A stretch of DNA of 64,000 nt from Pelagerythrobacter aerophilus (GCF_003581645.1 NZ_QXFK01000009.1:1-64000); one strand, 5' to 3'; counted from the first letter of the stretch, positions 1-7,551 are shown. Notes: a model not told the origin generated them from the letters alone. Translations and numbers: made by a program.

Positions 1-18
1 GCCGTAGCACATTGGGAA

Positions 19-90
19 GCTGCCTCTCGAAGGCAGCGCTCGCCTTGATGGAGACAAGGGCGCGTAGCGCCCGCAGGCTTCATCAAGGCG
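19..90 (+). ncRNA. Candidate IS110 bridge-RNA region
   Basis: The noncoding leader before the transposase holds nested perfect inverted repeats. A 7-bp stem pairs 19-25 with 31-37. A 10-bp stem pairs 41-50 with 81-90, and inside it a 6-bp stem pairs 58-63 with 67-72 around a GTA loop. IS110-group elements are known to encode a bridge RNA in this position, and its loops pair with target and donor DNA. The stems are seen directly; the RNA assignment is inference. Its 5' end may lie before the window start. Confidence 0.4.
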
Positions 91-156
91 GTCATGACCG
101 GTCATCAGGTCTCTAAAGTGAAGTTGTCGACTCAACACTTTGGAGGCAGACCGACC

Positions 157-1449
157 ATGACCAAGCTCAGTTCTACACCCGCCGATGCCGTGCTGGTAGC
201 CATCGATATGTCCAAGCACCGCCAGGAGGTCCTCATCGAACGCCCGGAGGGCGGGCGGCGACGGCGTATGACAGTGATGGCGACGAAGACCGATTACGAC
301 CGCCTTGCGTCCGTTCTGGCTGATATTGGCAGACCGATTGTCGTCGGCTTCGAGGCGACCGGTAACTATCACCGCACCTTGGCGCACCGCTTGCTCACAG
401 CAGGTTTCGAGCTGCGCCTGATCTCGTCCGTAGCCTTGGCCCGGACCCGAGAGGCTCTACATAATGGCTGGGACAAGAACGACTCCAAGGACGCGCAGGT
501 GATCCTGCATATGCTGCGGATTGGCGCCACCCAGCGCTACGTCGATCCGCTTGCCGCCGGGATTAACGATCTGCAGGAGATGTCGAAGACACACGAGGCC
601 ATCTCCAAAGCCAAGACCCAGACCTGGCACCGGATCCTGACCCATTACCTGCCGCTCTACTTCCCAGAGATCGAGCGCTTCGCCGGCAACAGCAGGTCTG
701 ATTGGTTTCTTGCCTTGCTCGAGCGGTTTCCGACGCCCGGGAGCATGACAGCGCTTGGCCAGGAAGCATTCACGCGCGAGGCGTGGTCACTGGTCGGTCG
801 CAAGGTCTCCAAGGCTCGATTAATCAACGATATTTACGAGACCGCCTGCGCATCCGTCGCACTGCCGGTCGATGAGGATTCTGTGGCGATTGCCATGTTT
901 CGCATGGTCATCGCGCAAGCGCGCAGTCTGATCCGCCAACGTGACGAGATCGAGCGAGCCGCCCATGCCATGCTCAGCGAGAACCGTGACTACCAGCTGC
1001 TTCGTATGATCCCTGGCATCGGCCCGATCAACGCGCTGACCATCCTCGCCGAGGCCGGGGACCTTCGACGGTTTGCCCACCATCGCCAGTTCCTCAAGTT
1101 CTGCGGGCTCGATCTGGCCACCTGCCAGTCCGGCACATTCCGCGGTCGGACCAAGCTTTCCAAGTATGGTAATGCTCGGTTGCGCCGCACTTTCTGGATG
1201 GCCGCACAAGTCGCCGCTCGCCAACGCGACAACAGCTTTCGCGATAAGCTGGGCCGATACATGGAAGGACACGCCAACGACCCCGATCGCCGCCGCAAGG
1301 CAATGACTGCACTCACCGCCAAGATGGCGCGCGTCGCGCACGCCGTCATCAAGACGGGAACCGAGTACCGCCCGTTCCTCGAACGGGCGGACACCAGATG
1401 GAAGGACCCCTCTCTGCTGTGCCGTGAGGGCGCAACTGCGACCCTGTAG
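157..1449 (+). CDS. IS110-family DEDD transposase
   Basis: Recombinase that moves the surrounding element. From the start chosen here it is 430 residues. The N-terminal RuvC-like domain shows the four acidic residues of the family: D17 (AIDMSK), E66 (GFEATGNYH), D109 and D112 (NDSKDAQ), spaced as in characterised IS110 enzymes. The C-terminal Transposase_20 domain has the helix-hairpin-helix segment MIPGIGPINA and the conserved SG...SKYGNARLRR block that carries the catalytic serine. An upstream in-frame ATG exists at 94, but the ATG at 157 has a GGAGG ribosome site at 142-146 with good spacing, while the one at 94 falls just after the structured leader. The gene looks intact. Confidence 0.93.
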   Translation: MTKLSSTPADAVLVAIDMSKHRQEVLIERPEGGRRRRMTVMATKTDYDRLASVLADIGRPIVVGFEATGNYHRTLAHRLLTAGFELRLISSVALARTREALHNGWDKNDSKDAQVILHMLRIGATQRYVDPLAAGINDLQEMSKTHEAISKAKTQTWHRILTHYLPLYFPEIERFAGNSRSDWFLALLERFPTPGSMTALGQEAFTREAWSLVGRKVSKARLINDIYETACASVALPVDEDSVAIAMFRMVIAQARSLIRQRDEIERAAHAMLSENRDYQLLRMIPGIGPINALTILAEAGDLRRFAHHRQFLKFCGLDLATCQSGTFRGRTKLSKYGNARLRRTFWMAAQVAARQRDNSFRDKLGRYMEGHANDPDRRRKAMTALTAKMARVAHAVIKTGTEYRPFLERADTRWKDPSLLCREGATATL

Positions 1450-1473
1450 ATAATGTTCGGGCCTTCCATCTGG
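1394..1473. repeat. 12-bp inverted repeat spanning the transposase stop
   Basis: Positions 1394-1405 are the exact reverse complement of 1462-1473, with the stop codon of the transposase lying between the arms. The repeat could form a stem near the 3' end of the transcript or mark the right-end region of the insertion sequence. No run of T follows, so a classical terminator is not indicated. Confidence 0.5.
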
Positions 1474-1593
1474 CATCCGCATCTCATTTTAAGGACGGTT
1501 AGGACCACGACCGATGCGGCCGCTGGATCCTGTGTTTGCTATGGCCGAGAGCGCATTCCTTGACGATGGAAGCCATCTGGATCAAAAAGACAT

Positions 1594-1617
1594 TTGCGCC
1601 GGTCATGATCGGCGCAA
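1594..1617. repeat. 8-bp inverted repeat near the IS110/IS3 junction
   Basis: Arms 1594-1601 and 1610-1617 are perfect reverse complements around an 8-base centre that itself contains the palindrome TCATGA. It lies about 40 bases from the point where the IS3 OrfB frame is broken, so it may belong to the right end of the IS110 element. Confidence 0.4.
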
Positions 1618-1661
1618 CGAGACCTGCTGGCCTTGTCCCACAGCTGCTTCCCGACCTAGGA

Positions 1662-2215
1662 CGTTGTCGGACCTGATATGCTCGGGTGGGCCATGTTCGA
1701 TGAACAGATCGGCGAGGACGTCGATGACGTCGTTCGACCGGAACCGCCGCAGCGGCACCATCGCCAGGCATTCCCGGCTATGCTCGTCGATGATGTTGAG
1801 CATCCGGAACTTCCGGCCGTTGTGCGTCTGATCCTCGACAAAGTCGTAGGACCACACATGCCCGCGGTGCAGCGGGCGCAACCGGATGCACGACCCGTCG
1901 CCAAGCCAGAGCCGGCGGCGCTTCGGTTGTCTCTTCGGCACCTTTAAACCCTCCCGCCGCCAGATGCGCTCGACCACCGACAGGCTGACCTGCCAGCCGG
2001 CATGCCCGAGCAGCGCATGGATACGGCGATAGCCGTAACGGCCATAATCCTTCGCCAGCGCGATGATGTCGGCCGTCAGGCGCCGCTCCTCGGCATCATC
2101 TCTCGGAGGATGCCGCTGTGTCGAGCGGTGCTGGCCAAGCACGCGGCAGGTCCGTCGCTCCGATACCGGCAACGCACGACGAACCTGCTCGATCGCCTCG
2201 CGGCGACGGGAGGGA
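1662..2215 (-). pseudogene. IS3 transposase OrfB, 3'-truncated
   Basis: This is the catalytic half of an IS3 transposase (DDE integrase fold). The frame contains an HTH_21-like region (YGYRRIHALL) and the first part of the rve domain (VWSYDFVEDQT, LNIIDEHSRECL, HIRSDN). The segment containing the final glutamate and the C-terminus is absent: after HIRSDN the expected G-P-E-F is replaced by unrelated sequence at 1661/1662. Translation would be entered by -1 slippage from OrfA at a run of five T followed by AAG, near 2217-2225 on the minus strand; after the shift the frame reads a typical SPSRRREAIEQ linker. Confidence 0.85.
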
Positions 2216-2216
2216 C

Positions 2217-2519
2217 TTAAAAAGTCAGCTTCGACGCCTCTTGCAGGATCGCTTTGTCCAGCGCGAGGTCAGCAACAAGTCGCTTCAACCGCGCATTCTC
2301 CCGCTCCAAATCCTTCATCCGCCGCGCCTGATCAACCTTCAGGCCGCCATATTCCTTGCGCCACCGATACAGCGTCTGCTCGGATATACCGATCTGGCGG
2401 CAAGCCTCGACCGCGGTCGATCCCCGCCCCACAAGCACATCCGCCTCACGCAGCTTCGCGATAATCTGTTCCGGCGTAAAACGTTGACGCCCCATAACTT
2501 TCTCCAATTCTTTCGCCAC
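2217..2519 (-). CDS. IS3 transposase OrfA
   Basis: A 100-residue DNA-binding subunit with the N-terminal helix-turn-helix (FTPEQIIAKLREADVL, then EACRQIGISEQTLYRWRKEY) and the C-terminal leucine-zipper coiled coil (LERENARLKRLVADLALDK) of the IS407/IS51 subgroup. It would pair with OrfB through a programmed -1 frameshift at its 3' end. The gene itself looks intact, but its partner is truncated, so at most it could act in trans on related elements. An alternative start is the internal methionine of MGRQRF, at about 2495. Confidence 0.9.
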   Translation of the reverse strand: MAKELEKVMGRQRFTPEQIIAKLREADVLVGRGSTAVEACRQIGISEQTLYRWRKEYGGLKVDQARRMKDLERENARLKRLVADLALDKAILQEASKLTF

Positions 2520-2605
2520 AATCGGCTCTCTCTAGAATTGGACCAGTTTTTCCAAGGCAGACCACACTAGTTTTTGACACTGAGAATTCTAGCGCAGCAA
2601 CTGTC

Positions 2606-2629
2606 AGGGCGGGTGTAGGCACCCGCCCT
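2606..2629. terminator. Strong GC hairpin
   Basis: A perfect 10-bp stem (2606-2615 with 2620-2629) closes a TAGG loop and is followed by a T-rich stretch. It separates the insertion sequences from the integrase and could end transcription in the plus direction. Confidence 0.5.
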
Positions 2630-2677
2630 ACTTATTTACTGCATGCATTACGACTTGAGATATTGAGGATTGGCGCA

Positions 2678-2716
2678 CCCGACATTGCTAAAACTTCTGT
2701 CGCAGGCAATGTCGGG
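2678..2716. repeat. 11-bp inverted repeat upstream of the integrase
   Basis: Arms 2678-2688 and 2706-2716 are perfect reverse complements separated by 17 bases, about 130 bases before the integrase ATG. The size and position suit an operator or a recombinase arm-type site. No duplicated core that would mark an attachment site was recognised within the window. Confidence 0.45.
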
Positions 2717-2847
2717 ACGTCCCTAACTACTCTGTAAAATCAGGGATTTGTCTTCTACCGTGTTCACGGTTGATCGCCCCCGTTTGCCTGCATTTCGATC
2801 ACCATGTGGGGTCGAAAGTTGGAACAATTTTATGGTGTGTATAACCT

Positions 2848-3990
2848 ATGGCACTGACAGCATTGAAGGTGAAGAACGCTAAGCCCGGTCGCTACGTTGA
2901 TGGCCGTGGCTTGTGCCTTTTCGTGAAAGAAAGTGGCTCGCGCAGTTGGGTCTTGCGGATGCAGCACAACGGCAGGCGGCGCGACTACGGATTGGGTTCA
3001 GCACTCGATGTGACGCTGACCGAGGCGCGGGATGCAGCAGCGGCCCTGCGTCGCCAGGTTCGCGCCGGGATCGATCCGGTTGCCGAGCGACGGAAGTCGC
3101 GCAAGGTAGTGCCCAGCTTCGAAACCGCAGCGCGCGAATGCTACGAGGCGTTGAAGGACGGCTGGAAGAACCAGAACTACCGCAACTGGATTTCCAGCAT
3201 GGAAAACCACGTCTTCCCGCTGATCGGCAGGAAGCCCGTCGATCAGGTGGACAGCACCCACGTGGTTGAGGTGCTCACGCCCATCTGGCTTGAAATCCCC
3301 GTCACCGCTCGCAAAATTCTCCAGCGCATCGGTGCCGTGCTCGACTTCGCGCATATCAGGGGATGGCGGGAAGAGGAGGCCGCGCTGCGCTCAGTCCGGA
3401 AAGGATTGCCGCGCCAGACAGACAAGGTCGAGCACTTCAAGGCTATGCCCTATGCAGAGATTCCGGCGTTTATGAAGGAGCTGGCGCTAGCATCACCCAC
3501 CACGGGCCGCGATGCCCTGCGTTTCACCATCTTAAATGCGGTGCGGTCGAGCGAGACGCGCAAGGCCGTCTGGACCGAGATCGACCTCGATAGAGCGGTC
3601 TGGACCATACCCGCAGAGCGCATGAAGGCAAAGGAAACGCATGTGGTGCCGCTCTCTAAGGCAGCGGTTTCCATTCTGCGTCGGCGCTGGAAACTGCGCA
3701 CGAACGACGATGGCCTCGTCTTCTCGAACAATGGCGAGAAGCCCATCAGCGACATGACGATGACCAAGCTGTTGCGCGATGCCGGGATAAAGGGCGCGAC
3801 CGTCCACGGCTTCCGCTCCGCCTTTACTGATTGGGCGGCGGAGAAGACCGACTTTCCGAAGGAAGTGGCGGACAAGGCATTGGCCCACAAGCTGAGCAAT
3901 CAGGTCGAAGCCGCCTATCGCCGCACCGACTTCTTCGACAAGCGGCGCGAGTTGATGGCTGTGTGGGCGGAGTTTCTCGATCATGCATAA
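2848..3990 (+). CDS. Tyrosine recombinase / site-specific integrase
   Basis: Catalyses integration and excision of a genomic island. It is 380 residues. The N-terminal arm-DNA-binding domain (DUF4102 type) carries the usual KVKNAKPGRYVDGRGLCLFV opening, followed by a core-binding SAM-like region and the catalytic domain. Visible active-site residues are R233 (NAVRSSE), the box H320-G-F-R323 (VHGFRSAFTDW), H347 (ALAHKLSN) and the nucleophile Y357 (AAYRRTDFF). Length and motifs match P4-like integrases of proteobacterial islands. Most such integrases lie beside a tRNA gene; none is seen here, so the attachment site may have been lost or lie beyond the left edge. Confidence 0.93.
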   Translation: MALTALKVKNAKPGRYVDGRGLCLFVKESGSRSWVLRMQHNGRRRDYGLGSALDVTLTEARDAAAALRRQVRAGIDPVAERRKSRKVVPSFETAARECYEALKDGWKNQNYRNWISSMENHVFPLIGRKPVDQVDSTHVVEVLTPIWLEIPVTARKILQRIGAVLDFAHIRGWREEEAALRSVRKGLPRQTDKVEHFKAMPYAEIPAFMKELALASPTTGRDALRFTILNAVRSSETRKAVWTEIDLDRAVWTIPAERMKAKETHVVPLSKAAVSILRRRWKLRTNDDGLVFSNNGEKPISDMTMTKLLRDAGIKGATVHGFRSAFTDWAAEKTDFPKEVADKALAHKLSNQVEAAYRRTDFFDKRRELMAVWAEFLDHA

Positions 3991-4132
3991 GGAGAATGGC
4001 AGCTCAAATCCGGCAAGGAGCGGGAGCCGCCCACATCTCCGAAACAGTTATTCATGTTAGGTGAAGCGCAGTTTGGGCTATTGCGCCGCGAGATGTCGGC
4101 ACAAGCCGATTCGACAAAAAGAATTGAGATGT

Positions 4133-4882
4133 ATGACAACCAAATCGCTGACCGGCCTGCTGGCCAAACCCGCCGAGGCCGATGGCGCAGCGCGCTGCAC
4201 AACCGGCGAGCGTCTGTTCCAGATTGCCTTCGGAGCGATCCAGTGGCCTTGGCTCTTGAAGAGCCTCTACGGCGGCACCCAGGCTGAAAAGCAGGCTCTG
4301 CTTGAACGCGTCGGACTGGCACCCGACGCGCTCCCACATCTCGGCAGCTGGAAAGCTGACACCTATCTGCTCCACCGCGTCGTCGACATGATCGAGAAGA
4401 AGCGGCCCACCAATGTAGTCGAGCTTGGCTCCGGCGCGACCTCTCTAGTGATGGCCAAGGCGCTGGCGATGCACGGCGGCGGAACCTTGCATAGCTACGA
4501 CCAGCACCTGCCCTTTATCGCCGAGATGCAGACCTGGCTGGCTGAGCACAAAATAGCCGCGCATTTCGGACACGCGCCGCTTACCCAGCGTGACCCAAAT
4601 TGGCCTGGAGTTTGGTACTCGCTTCCGCAATTGCCGCAGACCATCGACCTTTTGCTGATCGACGGTCCGCCTTGGGCTGTGCATCCCTTCGTACGCGGCA
4701 TGGCCGATCGACTGTTCAATCGCGTTGCGCCTGACGGTATTGTCATGCTCGACGACGCGGCGCGACCCGGCGAGCGTTATGTCGCGAAGCGCTGGCGGCG
4801 CGACTGGCCTGACTTTACGTTTACTTTCGAAGGCGGCGGGACGAAAGGTCTGCTGATCGGTCGCAAAATAGCATACGTTTGA
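4133..4882 (+). CDS. Class I SAM-dependent methyltransferase-like protein
   Basis: A 249-residue protein with a Rossmann methyltransferase core. The segment VVELGSGATSLVMAKAL is a good motif I for S-adenosylmethionine binding, and LLIDGPP followed by GIVMLDDAARPGE resembles the later motif IV region. The substrate is unknown. The open frame extends upstream to 4061, but ATG 4133 fits the domain start better. The gene lies 142 bases after the integrase and before the excisionase-like pair, so it looks like cargo of the integrated element. No ribosome site is clear, so the start is tentative. Confidence 0.7.
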   Translation: MTTKSLTGLLAKPAEADGAARCTTGERLFQIAFGAIQWPWLLKSLYGGTQAEKQALLERVGLAPDALPHLGSWKADTYLLHRVVDMIEKKRPTNVVELGSGATSLVMAKALAMHGGGTLHSYDQHLPFIAEMQTWLAEHKIAAHFGHAPLTQRDPNWPGVWYSLPQLPQTIDLLLIDGPPWAVHPFVRGMADRLFNRVAPDGIVMLDDAARPGERYVAKRWRRDWPDFTFTFEGGGTKGLLIGRKIAYV

Positions 4883-4889
4883 GCAACAC

Positions 4890-5096
4890 TCAGCGACAAC
4901 CCAAGTCAGTCGCACTTCTACGCTTGACAAGCTCATTCAGGCTCGCGGTCGTGACTCGCGTTGCCTTGCCGATCTTCACCGCTTCAAGTTCACCGCTGGA
5001 GATCAGCTCGTACAGTTTCGTGCGCCCGACACCGATCATACGGGCAGCGTCATTAATTCTGACGCAGATCGGTTCGATGTGTTGCTGGCCACTCAT
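4890..5096 (-). CDS. Excisionase-like helix-turn-helix protein
   Basis: A 68-residue single-domain protein. ICVRINDAARMIGVGRTKLYELISSGELEAVKIGKATRVTTASL is a winged-helix of the HTH_17/excisionase type, as in recombination directionality factors. The start codon overlaps the stop of the AlpA-like gene upstream by 4 bases (5093-5096), so the two are co-translated. With the nearby integrase it probably controls excision of the element. It is convergent with the methyltransferase gene, with only 7 bases between their stops. Confidence 0.8.
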   Translation of the reverse strand: MSGQQHIEPICVRINDAARMIGVGRTKLYELISSGELEAVKIGKATRVTTASLNELVKRRSATDLGCR

Positions 5097-5299
5097 TCCG
5101 CTGGGTTCTCTTCACGATACTGGGCGGGATTGGAGATCCAGCGATTGATGGCAGACTCGTGCCAGCCCGCGCCGTGGATGCTGATCTTGACCTGTGACGG
5201 GAATGTGCCCTCGGCGATCTTGCGATAAATGGTGGAGCGGGAAAGACCGGTGCGGTCGAGCACGGTCTTCAAGCGGATGATGCGTTCGGTATTCGACAT
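5093..5299 (-). CDS. AlpA-family phage/island regulator
   Basis: A 68-residue helix-turn-helix protein of the AlpA family (IRLKTVLDRTGLSRSTIYRKIAEGTFP, then the conserved ISIHGAGWHESAINRWI). Family members activate integrase or excision genes of prophages and islands. It is the first gene of a two-gene minus-strand operon with the excisionase-like gene. Two adjacent small regulators next to an integrase fit a degenerate or compact integrative element. Confidence 0.85.
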   Translation of the reverse strand: MSNTERIIRLKTVLDRTGLSRSTIYRKIAEGTFPSQVKISIHGAGWHESAINRWISNPAQYREENPAE

Positions 5300-5632
5300 G
5301 GGGCATTCTCACTTTGACATTGGCAGCCCCTCTGCGGAACATAATGAGAACTTTTTGGAAAGGCGCAAGAGCCAGGTTCAGTTGGAATTCGGCCAAATCT
5401 TTAGCGATTTGCGTGATTTGAACCGTCTATGGACGGTCCGAGACCCTTACGGACAAACCGCTCCGTTGCCCTTGGTTTTGAGATTCTTTTCGTTCGACGC
5501 GAATTTGGGGCTGGCACGCGCGAATTTGCGACAGCAGCGACGAATTTCCGCGCCAGCTTTGCCGGATTTCGCGCACGAATCATGCCTGCTTTCTCGCAAT
5601 CGACTTGGCTGCGCGGTTTGAGTTTTCACCAG
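5300..5632. other. Non-coding stretch with phased CGAATTT repeats
   Basis: No convincing gene is seen between the AlpA-like gene and the abiE locus. The heptamer CGAATTT occurs at 5500, 5521 and 5541, that is, every 20-21 bases or about two helical turns, so the copies lie on the same face of the DNA. This could be an array of sites for a small DNA-binding protein such as the AlpA-like or excisionase-like product. Confidence 0.35.
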
Positions 5633-5707
5633 AACACTAAGTTCAGCTTAGTCTTTTGAGGCTATTTCAAACTAGACACAAGTTTATATAAATGGCAAAA
5701 CACTAAG
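5633..5707 (+). promoter_or_regulatory. Candidate AbiEi operator region
   Basis: The 9-mer AACACTAAG occurs twice, at 5633-5641 and at 5699-5707 directly before the antitoxin ATG. The first copy is half of an inverted repeat (5636-5641 with 5647-5652). AT-rich DNA between the copies could hold the promoter. Characterised AbiEi antitoxins repress their own operon by binding inverted repeats, so these are plausible operators. Confidence 0.4.
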
Positions 5708-5708
5708 C

Positions 5709-6497
5709 ATGGCTACGCGTTTGGACAGCAAGCTAAACCAACTCCAGCAGGAGCTTCCGGAAGGACTTCTGGTCGATGCCGCTTGGCTGGAGGCCAATGG
5801 CTATTCGTCCGCGCTGCGCAGCCAGTATGTAAGTTCCGGCTGGCTGGATAGCCCAGCGCGACGGGTCTATCGCCGTTCACGCGGGCCTATGACCTGGCAG
5901 CAAGTCGTGATCTCGCTCCAGACCATGCTTGACCTTCCATTGACCGTTGGTGGTCGCACCGCGCTCGAACAGCAAGGCTATGCCCACTACCTTTCGACAA
6001 ACGTCCAGACAGTTCACCTTTACGGACCGACACGACCACCGACCTGGCTGGACGATTTGCCGCTCGAAGTGACATTCGCATGGCACAACAGCTTGCGCCT
6101 GTTTCCGGCAGATGCCGACGCGCCGCCATTGCCAAGCCCCACCATGTATAGTGCCGCTGGCGCGCAATTGCCTGTTCGTTATTCGGGCAAGGAACGCGCC
6201 GTTCTCGAATTGCTCGATGAACTGCCCAAGCATGAGAGCTTTCATCAGGTCGATGCCTTGATGGAAGGCTTGAGCGATCTCAGCCCTCGCCGCCTGCAAA
6301 CTCTTCTCGAAGCCTGCTCCAGCGTAAAGGTGAAGCGGCTGTTCCTGTTCTTTGCCGACCGGCACCGCCATGCGTGGCGACCGAAACTCGATTTGGCCAA
6401 GATCGATTTGGGTTCCGGCAAACGGGTCCTGGTGAAGGGAGGCAGGCTCGATCCGCAATACGACATCACGGTGCCTACCGATCTTGGAGAGCAATAG
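5709..6497 (+). CDS. abiEi: AbiEi-type antitoxin / transcriptional repressor
   Basis: A 262-residue protein. An N-terminal winged helix-turn-helix segment (EGLLVDAAWLEANGYSSALR, then VSSGWLDSPARRVYRR) is followed by the AbiEi C-terminal region (GRTALEQQGYAHYL, ERAVLELLDELP, LSPRRLQTLLEACSSVKVKRLFLFFADRH). In type IV abiE systems this protein represses the operon and neutralises the AbiEii nucleotidyltransferase. It sits 3 bases before the toxin gene. The antitoxin seems full length even though the toxin is truncated, so any remaining role may be as a DNA-binding regulator. Confidence 0.85.
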   Translation: MATRLDSKLNQLQQELPEGLLVDAAWLEANGYSSALRSQYVSSGWLDSPARRVYRRSRGPMTWQQVVISLQTMLDLPLTVGGRTALEQQGYAHYLSTNVQTVHLYGPTRPPTWLDDLPLEVTFAWHNSLRLFPADADAPPLPSPTMYSAAGAQLPVRYSGKERAVLELLDELPKHESFHQVDALMEGLSDLSPRRLQTLLEACSSVKVKRLFLFFADRHRHAWRPKLDLAKIDLGSGKRVLVKGGRLDPQYDITVPTDLGEQ

Positions 6498-6500
6498 GAA

Positions 6501-6887
6501 ATGGCCTTCCAGGACGCCTATCGGCAGCAGGTTGCCCTCCTGATCCGCACTATCCCCTTCGTGGCGCAAGAGCAGTGTTTCGCGCTCAAGGGCGGCACGG
6601 CGATCAACCTTTTCGTGCGGGACTTGCCGCGCCTATCGGTGGATATCGACCTGACCTACTTGCCGGTCGAGGATCGCGCTTCATCACTCAAAGCTATCGA
6701 TGCGGCGATGGTGCGGATGAGGGAGCGGATTGAAAGCAGGATAAGCGACACGCAGCCCAGCGCCGACGGCGAGGTCGAAAAACTGTTCGCCGAAATCTTC
6801 ACCGAGCCATGCCTGCTCCACCGGTTCCCGACGGTGACCGGGACGATCTCGCTATGGCGCGGATACAAGAAAGGAATTGCACAATGA
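6501..6887 (+). pseudogene. AbiEii-type nucleotidyltransferase toxin, 3'-truncated
   Basis: The first 85 or so residues match AbiEii toxins, including the nucleotidyltransferase signature ALKGGTAINLF and the acidic pair in LSVDIDL. Family members are about 280-320 residues and need further C-terminal motifs that are absent here. After about 6765 the frame continues into an unrelated 39-residue tail that ends in a TGA overlapping the next ATG. The start has a clean TAGGAA ribosome site. The toxin is very likely dead, and the break marks the border between the mobile element and the metal island. I do not recognise the tail. Confidence 0.75.
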
Positions 6888-7348
6888 TCTGGAAAAAGCC
6901 TGCCCTGTTCCGGCGATCGATTAGCAGCGCGGCCTTGCTCGTGCTGGCAGCCTGTTCGAACGTGGCTCAGGCAGCGACCTATACGATGTTCCGGGATCCA
7001 GGATGTGGGTGCTGTACCAACTGGGCAGGCCATGTCGAAGACGGGATGAACACGAAGGTGGAATCGGTCGACAGCAACGACATGGCGGCGATGAAGACCG
7101 CGCGGGGCGTACCCCAAGAGTTATGGTCATGCCATACGATGGAGGTCGATGGATACATCATCGAAGGTCACGTGCCTGCAGAAGCCGTCGCCAAGCTTTT
7201 GCGCGAACGGCCCGCCGGCGTTGCCGGCCTCGCGGTTCCGGGAATGCCGCTGGGATCTCCCGGCATGGAGGCAGGAGACCGGGTGCAGCCCTTCGAGGTC
7301 ATCGCCTTTGGTTCAGCCGGACGGAGCGTCTTCGCGTCGTTTCCGTGA
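6884..7348 (+). CDS. DUF411 metal-binding protein (CopG-like)
   Basis: A 154-residue exported protein. A signal peptide with lipobox LVLAAC (Cys 24) is followed by the DUF411 domain: the metal-site-like CGCC, then MKTARGVPQELWSCHTMEV and the GHVPAEAV segment. Family members accompany copper-resistance genes and are thought to bind copper in the periplasm. The ATG at 6884 overlaps the stop of the broken AbiEii frame and has an AAGGAA ribosome site. The open frame begins earlier (6809), but that part belongs to the truncated toxin region. A GC hairpin follows the gene. Confidence 0.85.
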   Translation: MIWKKPALFRRSISSAALLVLAACSNVAQAATYTMFRDPGCGCCTNWAGHVEDGMNTKVESVDSNDMAAMKTARGVPQELWSCHTMEVDGYIIEGHVPAEAVAKLLRERPAGVAGLAVPGMPLGSPGMEAGDRVQPFEVIAFGSAGRSVFASFP

Positions 7349-7424
7349 GTGTGTGGAACCACACCATGCGTCACCGTGAAAGGGATGAAGGTGATGAAGA
7401 TTATTTGCGGGAAGCGACACAGAA

Positions 7425-7439
7425 CCCGGTAAAACCGGG
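7425..7439. repeat. Small perfect hairpin
   Basis: CCCGGT and ACCGGG (7425-7430 and 7434-7439) flank an AAA loop. It sits in the 3' untranslated region of the DUF411 gene, just before a larger hairpin. Confidence 0.35.
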
Positions 7440-7471
7440 ACAGGCGGTAAGAAGCCTATCGAATTCTCGCA

Positions 7472-7507
7472 GGGTCCGGGGCTGGCTGCCCCCACCGCCC
7501 CGGACCC
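7472..7507 (+). terminator. GC-rich hairpin after the DUF411 gene
   Basis: A perfect 10-bp stem (7472-7481 with 7498-7507) encloses a 16-base loop. It ends 44 bases before the next gene, so it may end or attenuate transcription between the DUF411 and DUF5676 genes. Confidence 0.5.
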
Positions 7508-7551
7508 GTCCAATTGTATGATTTAAGCACGCATGAAGTGGGAGAAATGCG

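Larger units (their letters stand above)
1..1661 (+). mobile_element. IS110-family insertion sequence (left end outside window)
   Basis: One DEDD transposase gene is preceded by a highly structured noncoding leader and has no obvious terminal inverted repeats, which is the IS110 layout. The right boundary is inferred at about 1655-1662, because there the reading frame of an interrupted IS3 OrfB (minus strand) departs abruptly from its family consensus. The left end is not visible. If this element inserted into the IS3 copy, the missing end of that copy should lie to the left of the window. Confidence 0.6.
1662..2566 (-). mobile_element. Truncated IS3-family element (IS407/IS51-like)
   Basis: The minus strand holds the OrfA and OrfB pair typical of IS3 elements. 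OrfB is cut at 1662. The promoter-proximal end is estimated at about 2566, where the minus strand reads a TG-initiated terminal-like sequence just before a CTAG; that end is uncertain. Without the rest of OrfB the copy cannot transpose by itself. Confidence 0.6.
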
